Shown: in pieces, positions 16,346-27,133 of the stretch
Layout: each line of letters opens with the position of its first letter
How positions within the stretch are numbered: the stretch's first letter is position 1
DNA from: Enoplolaimus lenunculus
Taxonomy: Eukaryota > Nematoda > Enoplea > Enoplida > Thoracostomopsidae
Direction: 5' to 3'
Assembly: GCA_030248215.1 (NCBI GenBank)
Contig: JASANG010001532.1
Span: 310,001 to 374,000 of the forward strand
DNA length: 64,000 nucleotides
Notes under the pieces: model-generated
Databases searched by the model: none
The model's input: the letters and a program-made list of their open reading frames with translations, nothing else
Told to the model about the DNA's origin: nothing
Program-made: the position numbers and the translations under genes

Positions 16346-18696
16346 TATAGTAAACCTTCCTAATATTGGCACATCCCTTATATCGACACTATTAAATATA
16401 TGCTGCGCTTGCGATGAATATAGCGCCTATAGAAGCGCTGGTTTTTGTTATTTACAATAGCTAGATACGAAGCACAGATTGTATATGTTGGTTTTGTGTT
16501 CTCGACATAGCTAGCCACAAGAAGTCTGTTTTAAACCAAAAGTGACGATACTAGGAATTCGATAGTAGTTAAGAATAAGTTGTAAAACACTAAGATATTT
16601 TAAGGATTTTTTATGTGTAAATCAGCACAAACCTAACCGATTTTTATATCATCTGAATCGTTAGAGCGTGTATAATTGAAATCCGCTTACGACTTTAATG
16701 GTTATACGCTAAAATTCTAATGTCACACATTTTTTAAATAAAGTTTCACTTGCGTGATATCGACACTCGTCTATTGGTCGCTTGCTTAATATCGTCACAT
16801 ACTCTTAACATCGGTACTTTGATATGCGGCGTTTGAAATCAATTTTAGAATATACTAAACGTGTTTTATACCAATATGGCAAGAACAAAGAACTTAGTGA
16901 GAACTCCGAAACGTGCCACAAGGTTGCCAAGAGCTACAAAACCGCCCTCAAGTCCAAAAATAGGGATAATTAAAAAATGCGTGATGGGTCGGCGTAGAAG
17001 GCAGTTATGGAGTGAAGAAAACATGCAAACAGCCTTATCAGCTCTAAACTGTGCCATTCGTGAAAAATTTCCGGGTGTTGACTTATCCGATACGGCAAAT
17101 AGAAAAAGTTGTATAGGTCAGTGATGGAAACTGAGCAGGTCTTGCCTGATTGTTTGCCTTGAATCAATGTTTGATTTCATTAATGATTTCGCTTACCGAT
17201 ATTTAATTAGGATTGGCAGTAATTCCCTTTCACAAACCAATATTTGATTTCTGTTCTGTTTTTTACTTATTATAAAGCTGGATTACGTCAGTGAAAATCT
17301 TGCGCAGTGTACAAATAGTTGATAAGGACGAGGGTATCGACATATTCCGCAATTGTTGAATTATGTTAAACCTAAGGTTGTTGCTTGTTGTTGTTCATAA
17401 GAAATCACTCGCTAAGTGTTCATACTTATGCATATACTTTTAGCTAAATTTCGAGGAGTCAAGACCGCAGCTGCTGCTAATGCCGTTCCGCGCAGCACTT
17501 TACGGGACCGTTGGCTAGCATTCGGCACGACTTGCTCAAAGCATCTAGCAGGCCGTCAACGAACACTAAATGATGAGGATGAAATGCGTCTGGTAGAGTT
17601 GATTAAAGATCGCCAACGGAATGGGTTTCCGATGAGTATCAACGACGTAAGGTCTCTTGCTTACGAGTTTTGCGAGTCAAATGGTATTCGCAACTATTTT
17701 AACAATCACACTAAGTTAGCGGGTTGGAAGTGGTGGTCTACATTTTTAAAAAAGTATTGTTCGGTTTTGAGTGTGCGCAAGCCGGCTAATTGCTCGCTCA
17801 ATAAAGCGTTAGGTATGGAAAAATCTCGCATATCTCAGTTTTTTAATCAGATTAATGACCTGTTTGAACGTTACGGAGTGAAAAACGTCCCTGATCGTAT
17901 ATTCAATGTCGACGAAACCGGCATTCAAATTGTAAATGAACCTAGTAAAGTGGTTGCGGAAAAGGGAACAAAATTGGTTAAAACAATTGTGTCAGCCGAG
18001 CGTGGTTCTACAACTACAATTGTTTGGTGTTGTAACGCGAGTGGATTGTTTGTACCTCCAATGGTAATATTCAAGGGCAAACGCCTTGCGCGCGATGATG
18101 CGTTCCAGTCGATGTTTCCAGCAGGTACCTTGATAAATTGTTCAAATTCTGGTTGGATAGATAAAGAACTGTTTTATAAGTGGTTCGAGCACTTCGTGGC
18201 CCATCTTCCGCCGCGTAGAGAAAACGAGAGAGTTGCTTTACTTTTAGATGGACATTCCAGTCATAGTAGTGTTGAACTGTTTGCCAAAGCCAAGGAATGC
18301 CGGGTAGAGCTGATATCTTTAAAATTTCGATTTAACAAAATCTCAGAAGTATGTAAGTCCAAATTTAACGAATTAGCTTACAGAGTGGTCGCTGGCAAAA
18401 AAATGACAGACAAATCAATCGGTTCAGTCATATTGAACTTAAATGCTTGTAATTTATACGAATGTAACCGAAATATAATTGAATTTGGTTCCACGTAATC
18501 ACGAACTGTGTTTAGTGTACCTTATTTGCATCGATAGTAAATCTCATTGTTGTAATTTTCCCAAATTTTGGTATATGTCGATACTAAAACGAAATGTCGA
18601 TAAAAGGATAATAAAGTGTCGCTAATAAGAACGTCAGCTGTTGTGCATTGAATATAAGCACCATATAACTGCCGATATAAGGCAGGTTTACTATAT
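16346..18696 (+). mobile_element. Pogo/Tigger-like DNA transposon
   Basis: About 2.35 kb. The left end TATAGTAAACCTTCCTAATA and the right end, reverse complemented, TATAGTAAACCTGCCTTATA match as terminal inverted repeats for about 25 bases, with TA at the borders. TATCGACA-like words recur just inside both ends. It encodes the transposase described at 16876-18498. Confidence 0.7.
16876..18498 (+). CDS. Pogo-like transposase, missing the third catalytic aspartate
   Basis: Two exons are likely: 16876 to about 17116 (donor GTCAGT) and from 17444 (acceptor CTTTTAG) to the stop at 18498. The N-terminal part is basic (MARTKNLVRTPKRATRL). The second exon opens with a CENP-B/psq-type helix-turn-helix (AAAANAVPRSTLRDRW) and continues into a DDE_1 domain. 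The first catalytic Asp is in NVDETG (codon 17911) and the second in LLDGHSSH (codon 18247). The third, normally in a PPHTTH...QPLD motif soon after VELISL, is absent: VELISL is followed directly by KFRFNKISEV. A deletion of that segment would leave this copy unable to cut DNA. The alternative, an unseen intron supplying the motif, has no support in the sequence. Confidence 0.75.
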
Positions 18697-18817
18697 GCAA
18701 AACAGTTAGGGCTGTGTTGTACTCATCGTACGTCGGAGTGTGTCACGTCTAAAATTTACGTTTTCTTGTTACGCGCGGCGGCGTAGAGACGTATAGCGCA
18801 GCCATACGAATAGAGAA

Positions 18818-19037
18818 CTGTATGGGTTGCGCTATACTTTACTGAGCCGAACGCCAGCGTACGGCGGCGTCCAGTAATTTTTAACAAGTTTTACAGCGGC
18901 GGCGTGCGGCAAAATTTTGACCGTGCCGCGCGGCGGCGTCCGGCGAAGCGCGGCGGCGTCCGGCGAAGCGCGGCGGCGTCCGGCGAAGCGCGGCGGCGTC
19001 CGGCGAAGCGCGGCGAGTATAACGCAACCCATAAAGT
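18818..19037. mobile_element. Small GC-rich inverted-repeat element
   Basis: The left end TATGGGTTGCGCTATACTTT and the right end, reverse complemented, TATGGGTTGCGTTATACTCG form a terminal inverted repeat. The interior is unusually GC-rich for this window and contains the minisatellite at 18938-19017. Confidence 0.65.
18938..19017. repeat. 18 bp GC-rich minisatellite
   Basis: About four and a half tandem copies of GCGGCGGCGTCCGGCGAA. The RRP- and GEARRR-type translations through it are repeat artefacts. Confidence 0.9.
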
Positions 19038-19266
19038 ATTGAAAACGTTGTGTATAGCTGTGATAACTGCAATTGCATCCACAAATTTAGACTATCAGAA
19101 TAATTTTATTATATAAAAACACGAGCCGCACAAAACAATGCTTTTATTTCTACGTCTGAGTACTTTACCAAATATCATTTTGTACCGAAATTTTTTTGAA
19201 AATTCTCCATTTTTATATATCAATTTTCAACTTAAAAACGTGACATAAACTATGACTATAATATAA

Positions 19267-19429
19267 ACAACAGGGGCGGAACAGTATTATAAGCATATGT
19301 CTAAGCCTAAGCATAAGCGTAAGAATGAGCATATTCCTAAGCCTAAGAGCTTAAAAAATTAGTCTAAAGCTTAAGCTACCCTTTTCTAGTCCGATAAAAA
19401 ACGTTCCGCCCCTGTTCTTTACATGGGCC
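19267..19429. mobile_element. MITE family C copy
   Basis: It opens ACAGGGGCGGAACAGTATTA and closes ACGTTCCGCCCCTGTTCTTT followed by ACATGGGCC. The core is GCCTAAGCATAAGCG-type hexamers, and an acceptor-like CTTTTCTAG lies inside the right arm. It lies 73 bases beyond the SDR stop codon. Confidence 0.85.
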
Positions 19430-19501
19430 GAAACTATGATATCCAGATAATATTAAAATAGGTGATTTTCAAATTAAATAACTTTTAGTATCGACTCGTA
19501 C

Positions 19502-22500
19502 TCAAATATTCTTTAGTATAGACTCAGTTTTCTCCCACAACTCACGCGCAATTTCTGTATTAGTCGCGCTAATGTGCATGCCATCCGGTGCGCAGTCAGC
19601 AAAATAATGACCAGAAGTATGTTCAACATCTTTAGACGTCGCCAAGTATAGCGTTGTTTGAGCACCTTCCAATTCGGTCTGGAAAAAACGTTTGCAAAAC
19701 AATATTTATTAAGATATATAAACCACGGAACAGTTTGTCATTCAGATTTCAATATCAAAAGCGAGAAATACAACCATCTGTAGCAGGGTGTACTGTATAT
19801 ATTGACCCGAATAAATGGGGCAGGGGTAATAAGAGGGGGGTCCCCATTTTGAGTCCGAATCAATAGGAATCCGTATCCTTAGTAAGAGTCCGTAAGTGGA
19901 TAGAGTCCCTAAACCCTATTTAGAGTCCATAAATGTCAATTAACCCAATTGTAGCGCATAAATGACTCCAGGACCAAATATTTGAGTTCAAACTTTAAAG
20001 CGTACTTAAATTTTAAAAGTACATTTCTAAGTATATATAACCTTGTATTATCGCTCAAGCTATTGACACAAGACAAATAAACGGTTAATTCAAGGGATAA
20101 TTGTAGTATCGGATATATCAGTATAATGAAGGGCGGCAGAGCGTGGGTTAAAAATAAATAACAGTCCGTTACCGAATAACAAGGGGGTACCCTCTTGAGA
20201 GGCCAAATAAATATCAGTCCCCCCTTTTATTCGGGTCACTACAGTAAACGGATAGTAAAAATAACGGAAATGGATAGTGATCAAAATAATGGCAACGGAA
20301 AAATGCTGAAATATAAAAGTTTCAAAGATATTTTATTTTTCTGCTAACATAATTTGAGGCGTGCGAATATGCACCCGGTTTTCTAAATTTTTAAAGAAAA
20401 AATAGCGGATGCATCGAAATTTTTAACATTTTGGATGAATTTGCGGCATATCTGCAATGAAACATTGTGAAGATATACACGTGATTTATAACTAATTTTC
20501 ATCGTTCAAATAACAGAATTTATGTTGTTTCTATAACGAAAACGGACACCGATTTTTACCGGACACGGAAATCCGGTTGCACCCAGATCTGTGGATACAA
20601 AACGAAATTTGCATGGAACTCATTATGACACTTGAGGTCACGGGCGTAGACGCAGGATTTTGGAAACGTTAACCACTTTGAAAAAATGCCAAAGAGAGTT
20701 TGAAATCTGACACTCATCATGACTGCGGCCTTGATAAGAGCTGAACGCTTGGTTCATAGACGTGTAAAACTATGCGTTGAAATCGTGAAACGTTTTTTGC
20801 ATTGATTAAAGCGTTGCACAAGTTTTTGTCACATCGCATGCCGGTGAAATATATATGCAAAGTAAGTTTCAAGTAGACTTTAATATATTCCGCTTACTTT
20901 CATCATAGCACCAAAAAGCTGGTACAAAATCCAACTAAATATATTCGTAGTTGTCATTATGTTTGTCACGATAACTCCAGGATGAAGGCTGTTTGCGGTT
21001 ATTCCTGAAAAATAAAATATATTTTAAGGATTTTCAGCTCGGGAGATACTTTTTGTGTTTTGAATTTTTACGCGTCATTCACAATAATCCACTTACAAAT
21101 TTTGGGTGCAAAAATTGACCTCCGGTAAAGTGCGATGCTTTGCACAAAATTGGGTCTTTGTGGTAAGTGCGGAGAGTGCTAGTTTCAAAGATGCCTACAC
21201 TAACGAATCCACAGGGGGCGCGAGGGATGTCCGCCCGCGTCAGAATTATCGGCGTTCCAATACGGCATTTAAGTTAGAAACGTTTCATTGAATGGTTTTT
21301 CTAAATGGTTCGTGTGACAAAAAATTTCCAAATAATAAATGAAAAAGTGATCACAATTTTTGTAAACATTTAGCACCTGACTGCTTTACAGAAAAGTACT
21401 ATATTTAGTGACATATAAACATGCTCCAGGAACCGATAGGATAACTACTGCAACAATTCAGTTGCAAGTTTCGACAATTTCGACAGTGATTATAACTGTT
21501 TTGTTTTCTGCACTGTAAATTACAGTGACTTGGTTTTAAATCAGAATAAGCTGAATCCAGTCACATGCCTGAGCTCTGAGATAGGTCTTTGAGAACTCAG
21601 AATTCTGAATTGATTGAACTTATTTTAAGTTAATTAACTCATCCGGAATTAAATCAGCTCACAGTATAGTACTTAAATGTTTACTGTTATTGACTCAGAA
21701 ATATAACCAGATCTAACTAATTCGACCTCTGAGTTGATTCATTCATCGGAATTTACAGTGTGGCTGCGGTGAGTATATTATATATTTACAAGAATATCAG
21801 CAAAAAATTCAAGCTGGCGCGACACCAAACATTTTATCACACCATATCGCCCATCCAATCTTGGGAAAAGGGGATCGAGCCATTTTTAGATACACGACCT
21901 ACCGAACCTTTTCGCAAAAAGGTCCACTTTTTTTTGTTCTCAAATAAATATACCTTTATTAATGTTTTGAAATAAATATACCTTTATTAATGTTCTGAAA
22001 TAAATATACCTTTATTAATGTTCTGAAATAAATATACCTTTATTAATGTTCTGAAATAAATATACCTTTATTAAATATTCCGAAACAAAAATATACCTTT
22101 ATGAGAAAATCGTGCAGACAATTCATTTGTAAACAAAACATTTGCAAGCTTGCTGTGACAATAAGCAGTGAACGAATCATATTTAACGTGGTCAAGTGAC
22201 AAATTATTCACATCAAACGTTGTCGGTCGAGAACCCATTCTATGAATGTGCGAAGAAACGTTTACGATACGCGACCGACCAGATTGTTCAAGTTTGTCTG
22301 TAAACCAAAAATATAACCATGAAATATTAAATTGTTTCAGAAATGGTCTAAAAACGCACGCATAAACTGTAAATTACTGTGAATTGATTTTAATTTAGAA
22401 TGAGTTGAATCACTGCGTCTAAATTATGTTTTTCAGAATTCTGAATTGGTTGAACTCTTTCAGAGTTAATTATATAAAAAAAATTGACCAGGTATTAAAA

Positions 22501-25500
22501 CAGCTCAGAGTGAGTTTAACAATGTTTAGTGTTATTAACTCAGAAAAAACCAGAAATAACTAATTCGTTCTATAACTGATTAATCGACTCACTGCAATTT
22601 ACAGTGTGTGCTATGTTTCACGCTCGGCTGTGTTTTTTCTGAAAACCCGTGACGAATTTATAAACTGAAAATACAAATATAAAATTACACACTGTAACTT
22701 ACCTAACAATAGATTTGTCAGCAAGAAATGACCGAAATAATTCGTTGCCATTGTTAGCTCCATTCCATCTTCAGTCATAGTTCGTGTTTTGCCTAAAAAC
22801 AAATTGTAACTTAAAGTCAACATTTTATTGCAACAAAATTTGCAAACAGCTTCAACACTATTACTTAACCTTAAGTCAGGAGCACTTGTAAAGACCAATA
22901 CATTCGCCCGAAGTGCCCTGATACTGGTAGACAGCGTGGCACAGACGTGTACTCAAGTATGAGTTCATCAAAGCGGCCCATCTTACTTTAAGGAGCGTCC
23001 AGATTTCTGGTGGGTCAATAAAAGAGTAGGCTTACATTCTAGACTACATTTTTTGCTAAGGCGTAGGCTTAAGTTCAGGCTTAGGAATACGCTTTTGCAA
23101 TGCTTATGCATTAGGCTTAGGCTTATGAATACGCTTAATCTACTGTTACGCCCCTAAAAGTAACATTGGCCATCAAAACTATAGTAAAATATATAATAAA
23201 TATCAAATGAGACAGAAACTACCAATTAACTTGTAATTTTCAACTTAATTTTAACGAACTTTACTTCAAAAATATGCTACGTTTACAGACAAAAACCACT
23301 AAACAGAGATCGTCTTTCAGCAAAATTTTATATTTAATATTTGTTTTGCTTCCGATGTTTTGATGACTTCTCTGTTTCCGGTAAATTTTAATAGCGTTTA
23401 ATAAAACCATTTTAACTCTATTACCATGTATGCAAAACGGTTACACTGCAAAAAATGGTGAGTCAAATTGACTCTCTCCGAAATAGGCTTTTCCGTTTAA
23501 TGAAACCATTTTAACTCTATAACCATGTATGCAAAACGGTTACACTGCAAAAAAAATGGTGAGTCAAATTGACTCTCTCCGAAATAGGCTTTTCCGTTTA
23601 ATGAAACCATTTTAACTCTATAACCATGTATGCAAAACGGTTACACTGCAAAAAAAATGGTGAGTCAAATTGACTCTCTCCGAAATAGGCTTTTCCGTTT
23701 AATGAAACCATTTTAACTCTATTACCATGTATGCAAAACGGTTACACTGCAAAAAATGGTGAGTCAAATTGACTCTCTCCGAAATAGGCTTTTCCGTTTA
23801 ATGAAACCATTTTAACTCTATAACCATGTATGCAAAACGGTTACACTGCAAAAAAAATGGTGAGTCAAATTGACTCTTTCCGAAATAGGCTTTTCCGTTT
23901 AATGAAACCATTTTAACTCTATAACCATGTATGCAAAACGGTTACACTGCAAAAAAAATGGTGAGTCAAATTGACTCTCTCCGAAATAGGCTTTTCCGTT
24001 TAATGAAACCATTTTAACTCTATAACCATGTATGCAAAACGGTTACACTGCAAAAAAAAATGGTGAGTCAAATTGACTCTCTCCGAAATAGGCTTTTCCG
24101 TTTAATGAAACCATTTTAACTCTATAACCATGTATGCAAAACGGTTACACTGCAAAAAAAATGGTGAGTCAAATTGACTCTCTCCGAAATATGCTTTTCG
24201 GGATTGTTGACTCAGTTTGCGTAGTCCCGAAAAGACTATTTCGGAGAAAGTCAATTTGACTCACCATTTGTTTACAGTGTACCTTGGATTATACTTCCAG
24301 CGTTATTGATTAAACAATGCAAAGGTACATTGAGTGCAATAAAATCTTCTGCACATTTACGAACACTTTTCATGCTTGCAAGATTAAGATGAAGCACATG
24401 AATATTATCATTGCCGGTCGATTCTTTGATATTCACTAAAACACAACACAGCATATTATTATTTCATTTTATATGGCAGGATTTGCGATATTTTTAAATT
24501 GATACTGTGGCCACGACAGATAACATGGCATATTTGCTTTCCAATACAATGCAGGATCAAAAGAAATGGCGGAAGTAACGGCTACTCGGTAAGTGAATAG
24601 AGTTCCTAAACCCTAATCAGAGTCCATAAATGTCAATTATCCCTAATTGTTTAGTGCATAAATGAGTCAAGGACCAAATAAAGTTGAGTTCGAAACCGTA
24701 AAGCATACTTAAGTTTTGAAAGTGCATTCTTTATGTGTAACCTTGCATTATCGCTCAAGTTATTGATAGGGGTCTACTTTCATAATTTAAGTATGCTTTA
24801 AAGTTTCGAACTCAAATTATTTGTCGTGGAGTCATTTATGCGCTACAGTTTTGATAATTGACATTTATGGACTCCAATTACGGTTTAGGGACTCTATCTG
24901 CTTGCGGACAGTCATTAGGGATACGGAGTCCTAGTGATTGAAACTCAAAATGGGGATCCCCTCTTATTACCCCACACCCTCTTATTCGGGTGACTACAGT
25001 AGGCTATTCACCGATTTAGTCGACATGAACGATAAAACTAAATATTATTCTTATTTGTCTAAATCTTATTTTTTGCCACAACATCATTATATTAATTGTT
25101 GCAAATGCGTGTTATTTGAGCAATCTTTTATAACAAATCTTGACTTCGACTATGCGGTAGTTTATTTTTGAATCCAAATTTCAAAATTAACAGCTTTATA
25201 CAGAACGCAAAAAAATTGCCAAATTAAATTAAACCAACGCATCCCTGCGGTCCCTATTAATTCAAATCCTTACAAGCTAAAACATTCGCGCGACTTCGAC
25301 TACGACATGCAAGATACAGTGTTGCTCCTTTTTTTGCCAGCTCATACGCCGTTTGCCGGCCGATACCTGAAAAAAACTCCAACACAACAGTACGAAAACG
25401 TTTGACCCTATGTTACCTTTAGCGCCGCCACGTTATACCAGACCCCAACTATGGACGCGAGAGAGACGCCCTGCTGCAAAGACTTTCGTCCCCTGGCCAA

Positions 25501-26154
25501 GAATTTGTCAACTACATTATATATGTTTTTATGTATATGTATGTGTATACGTATATATCTGCTTGTTTCAAAACCACTTATAAAATCTAACAACCCAGAG
25601 TTATAACCGTTCGCACACGTTAATGGATACTTTCTGCCTTCCAAATCTGAGACGTGCGGACACCACTTTAGTTAAGTTTAAATCAGTTATTTATTCATAA
25701 TTCGGAAACCGTTCGTTGGTTGTATCGCAAACTCATTATCATCTCATTCAAACCGGTGTCGAATGATAAAATGACACCCAAAATTTATGTTCACAAAAAA
25801 CTTTATTGGAAAATTCAAAACAAACACATAATATATTGGCGTATATCCAGGATTTTGTTTGGGAGTCCACGTCGCTTCACTGTTGAGGGCAGTGATGCTA
25901 TTTTTGTATACACTAACATTGATATATTTCAAAACTCTTTTCGACCATTAAAATTTGTTTTATCATACACTAGTTTGCACCAAAAATAACTTACCGCTTG
26001 TTGCACCGGTAATTAAATAATTTTTGCCTCCCAAGCTTCCTTCGATAACACATTTGCCTGACGTATATTTGATAAATAATCGTACCACAATTGCAATCAA
26101 AATAATAAAAGCAACGACACTGACTGCAGTGCAACAAATACCACAACACAACAT
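19502..26154 (-). CDS. Membrane-anchored short-chain dehydrogenase, retinol dehydrogenase-like
   Basis: Seven exons on the minus strand: 26154-25995, 25366-25274, 24435-24283, 22792-22703, 22297-22097, 21004-20898 and 19678-19502, in phases 1,1,1,1,1,0, giving 326 residues. An NAD(P)-dependent oxidoreductase of the RDH11-14/WWOX-like SDR group is expected; retinoids or similar lipids are plausible substrates, not shown. Residues 8-28 form one membrane segment, so the protein is probably anchored in the ER or another membrane. Motifs: TGATSGIG (49-56, cofactor), NNAG (128-131), VNVSS (177-181), YCHSK (211-215, catalytic Tyr and Lys), and NSLHPGVI after the active site. The length is typical (about 310-330). 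Introns are loaded with MITEs; the intron 3 donor directly abuts a family A element, and the intron 5 donor is copied in a 28 bp tandem repeat. Confidence 0.92.
19788..20246. mobile_element. MITE family F copy in SDR intron 6
   Basis: About 460 bp. The left end is ACTGTATATATTGACCCGAA and the right end TTATTCGGGTCACTACAGTA, an inverted pair. Inside are AGAGTCCATAAATGTCAATT and GAGTCCGAATCAATAGGA. The same parts occur at 24580-25006, 41755-41925 and 42932-43116. Confidence 0.75.
20247..20595. mobile_element. Element related to family E in SDR intron 6
   Basis: Begins with ACGGATAGTAAAAATAACGG and ends with GGAAATCCGGTTGCACCC. Similar blocks occur at 5255-5436 and, reversed, at 61860-62145. 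It lies directly beside the family F element. Confidence 0.5.
21511..21760. mobile_element. MITE family B copy in SDR intron 5
   Basis: 250 bp opening with CACTGTAAATTACAGTGACT and closing with CGGAATTTACAGTG. The interior has paired ACTCAGAATTCTGA and GAGTTAATTAACTC words. Copies recur at 22365-22606, 32775-32973, 38830-39069 and 63250-63438. Confidence 0.75.
21942..22110. repeat. 28 bp tandem repeat built on an exon-intron junction
   Basis: Five copies of AAATAAATATACCTTTATTA plus eight more bases, and a sixth diverged copy reaching the end of SDR exon 5. On the coding (minus) strand each unit reads AATAAAGGTATATTT, the same as the real donor CATAAAG|GTATATTT at 22097/22096. Each also contains TTTATTTCAG, an acceptor-like word. 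Confidence 0.85.
22365..22606. mobile_element. MITE family B copy in SDR intron 4
   Basis: Opens AAACTGTAAATTACTGTGAA and closes CACTGCAATTTACAGTG. It fills more than half of the 405 bp intron between SDR exons 4 and 5. Confidence 0.7.
22975..23171. mobile_element. MITE family D copy in SDR intron 3
   Basis: Opens GGCCCATCTTACTTTAAGGA and closes ACGCCCCTAAAAGTAACATT then GGCC, an inverted pair. The core is GGCTTAGGCTTA-type hexamers. Confidence 0.8.
23396..24203. repeat. About 100 bp tandem array containing half of MITE A
   Basis: The family A terminus CACTGC starts at 23444, 23543, 23644, 23745, 23844, 23945, 24046 and 24148, a period of 99-102 bp. Each unit is the left arm of the MITE plus about 48 bases of flank (TTTAATGAAACCATTTTAAC and so on to CAAAACGGTTA). 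Copies differ mainly in the A-run length. The last unit continues into a complete MITE ending at 24279. It lies in SDR intron 3. Confidence 0.95.
24148..24279. mobile_element. Complete MITE family A copy abutting the SDR exon 3 donor
   Basis: 132 bp with TA on both sides. The left arm starts CACTGCAAAAAAAATGGTGA and the right arm ends CACCATTTGTTTACAGTG. On the SDR coding strand the intron starts GTA directly followed by CACTG, so the TA target duplication forms part of the host 5' splice site. Confidence 0.9.
24580..25006. mobile_element. Fold-back copy of MITE family F in SDR intron 2
   Basis: Two family F arms face each other: TAAAGCATACTTAAGTTTTG near 24700 is mirrored by TTTAAGTATGCTTTAAAG near 24797, and CCATAAATGTCAATTA near 24632 by TTGACATTTATGGACTCC near 24858. 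The right end TTATTCGGGTGACTACAGTA is intact; the left end is decayed. Confidence 0.7.
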
Positions 26155-26537
26155 AGTAAAAAAAACAATTTTATATAAACAATAACACTAAACCAAGTCA
26201 CTAAATTAATGATAAAAAATTAGAACTTTTAACCGAAAAATATGATTAATGTCAGCGCTGCGTTTGTTCTATAAGATCACTCGTTTGTTTCAGCCCATCA
26301 AAAAAGTGTAATATCGTGGCCACGGCACCAATTCAGCCATATTACCAATATTGCAAGCAACGGCAGCAATTGTCACAGTTGCAAGCACACAGAAGCAACA
26401 CATTTTAGTAGGCAAAGCAAACCTTGTATATTGTGTTGTACAGGGTGCAATCTGAATTGCGACTACGATGACAATTACGACTCGAAGCCAGTTCCGGTTC
26501 CGATCCAGATTGCGGTATAACCGGTATCGGAAACATA
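26155..26537. other. SDR upstream region
   Basis: The 5' flank of the SDR gene. No promoter motif stands out. A weak family E-like phrase (CAGGGTGCAATCTGAATTGC) starts near 26448. Confidence 0.4.
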
Positions 26538-26757
26538 CACTGCAAAAAATGGTAAGTCAAATTGACTTTCTTCGAAATAGCATTTTCCGGACTACACAAA
26601 CTGAGTCAAATTCGACCCAGCCAGAGTTAAATTCGACTCGCTGAGCGATTCATTGTGTCGAATTTTATTCTGGTGGAGTCGAATTGTGACTCAGATTGTG
26701 TTATGCGGAAAAGCCTATTTCGGAGAGTGTCAATTTGGCTCACCATTTTTTGCAGTG
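26538..26757. mobile_element. MITE family A, clear full copy
   Basis: 220 bp with TA on both sides. The left end is CACTGCAAAAAATGGTAAGT and the right end GGCTCACCATTTTTTGCAGT followed by G. Inner paired words include TCCGGACTACACAAACTGAG on the left and AGATTGTGTTATGCGGAAAA on the right. No ORF, so non-autonomous. Confidence 0.92.
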
Positions 26758-26932
26758 TAAATTTCCACCGCTTCTAAGCTGTAATATTGCAATTATGTGC
26801 GAAATTAGTCTGTAGTTCTATTAAGATTCACAACAACCAGTGTTACTGAATTGGTACCGTGGCTACGATATAATATATACACTGCCAATTTTGTCACAGA
26901 ATATAAAAATCATACTCGAGTACACTGCACAA

Positions 26933-27133
26933 AAATGGTGAGCCAAATTGACTCTCTTTGAAATAAGCTTTTCGGGACTATACAAATTGAGTCAAATTCG
27001 ACTCCGTCAGAGTCAAACGTGCGACTCAGCGAATCGAAATTGATTTTGGCGGAGTCGAGTTCTGACTCAATGTGTGTAGTCCCGAAAAGCCTATTTCAGA
27101 GAGAGTCAATTTGACTCACCATTGTTTTCATTG
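26933..27133. mobile_element. MITE family A, second full copy
   Basis: 201 bp. The left end after TA is CACTGCACAAAAATGGTGAG and the right end is GACTCACCATTGTTTTCATT followed by G. It lies 175 bp from the preceding copy. Confidence 0.9.

Noticed and set aside
18832-19116. Arg/Ala/Pro-rich ORFs on both strands
   Set aside because: They only read through the 18 bp GC-rich minisatellite.
23396-24203. Regularly spaced repeats resembling a CRISPR array
   Set aside because: The whole 100 bp unit repeats with no unique spacers, and the context is an animal intron; it is a transposon-derived tandem array.
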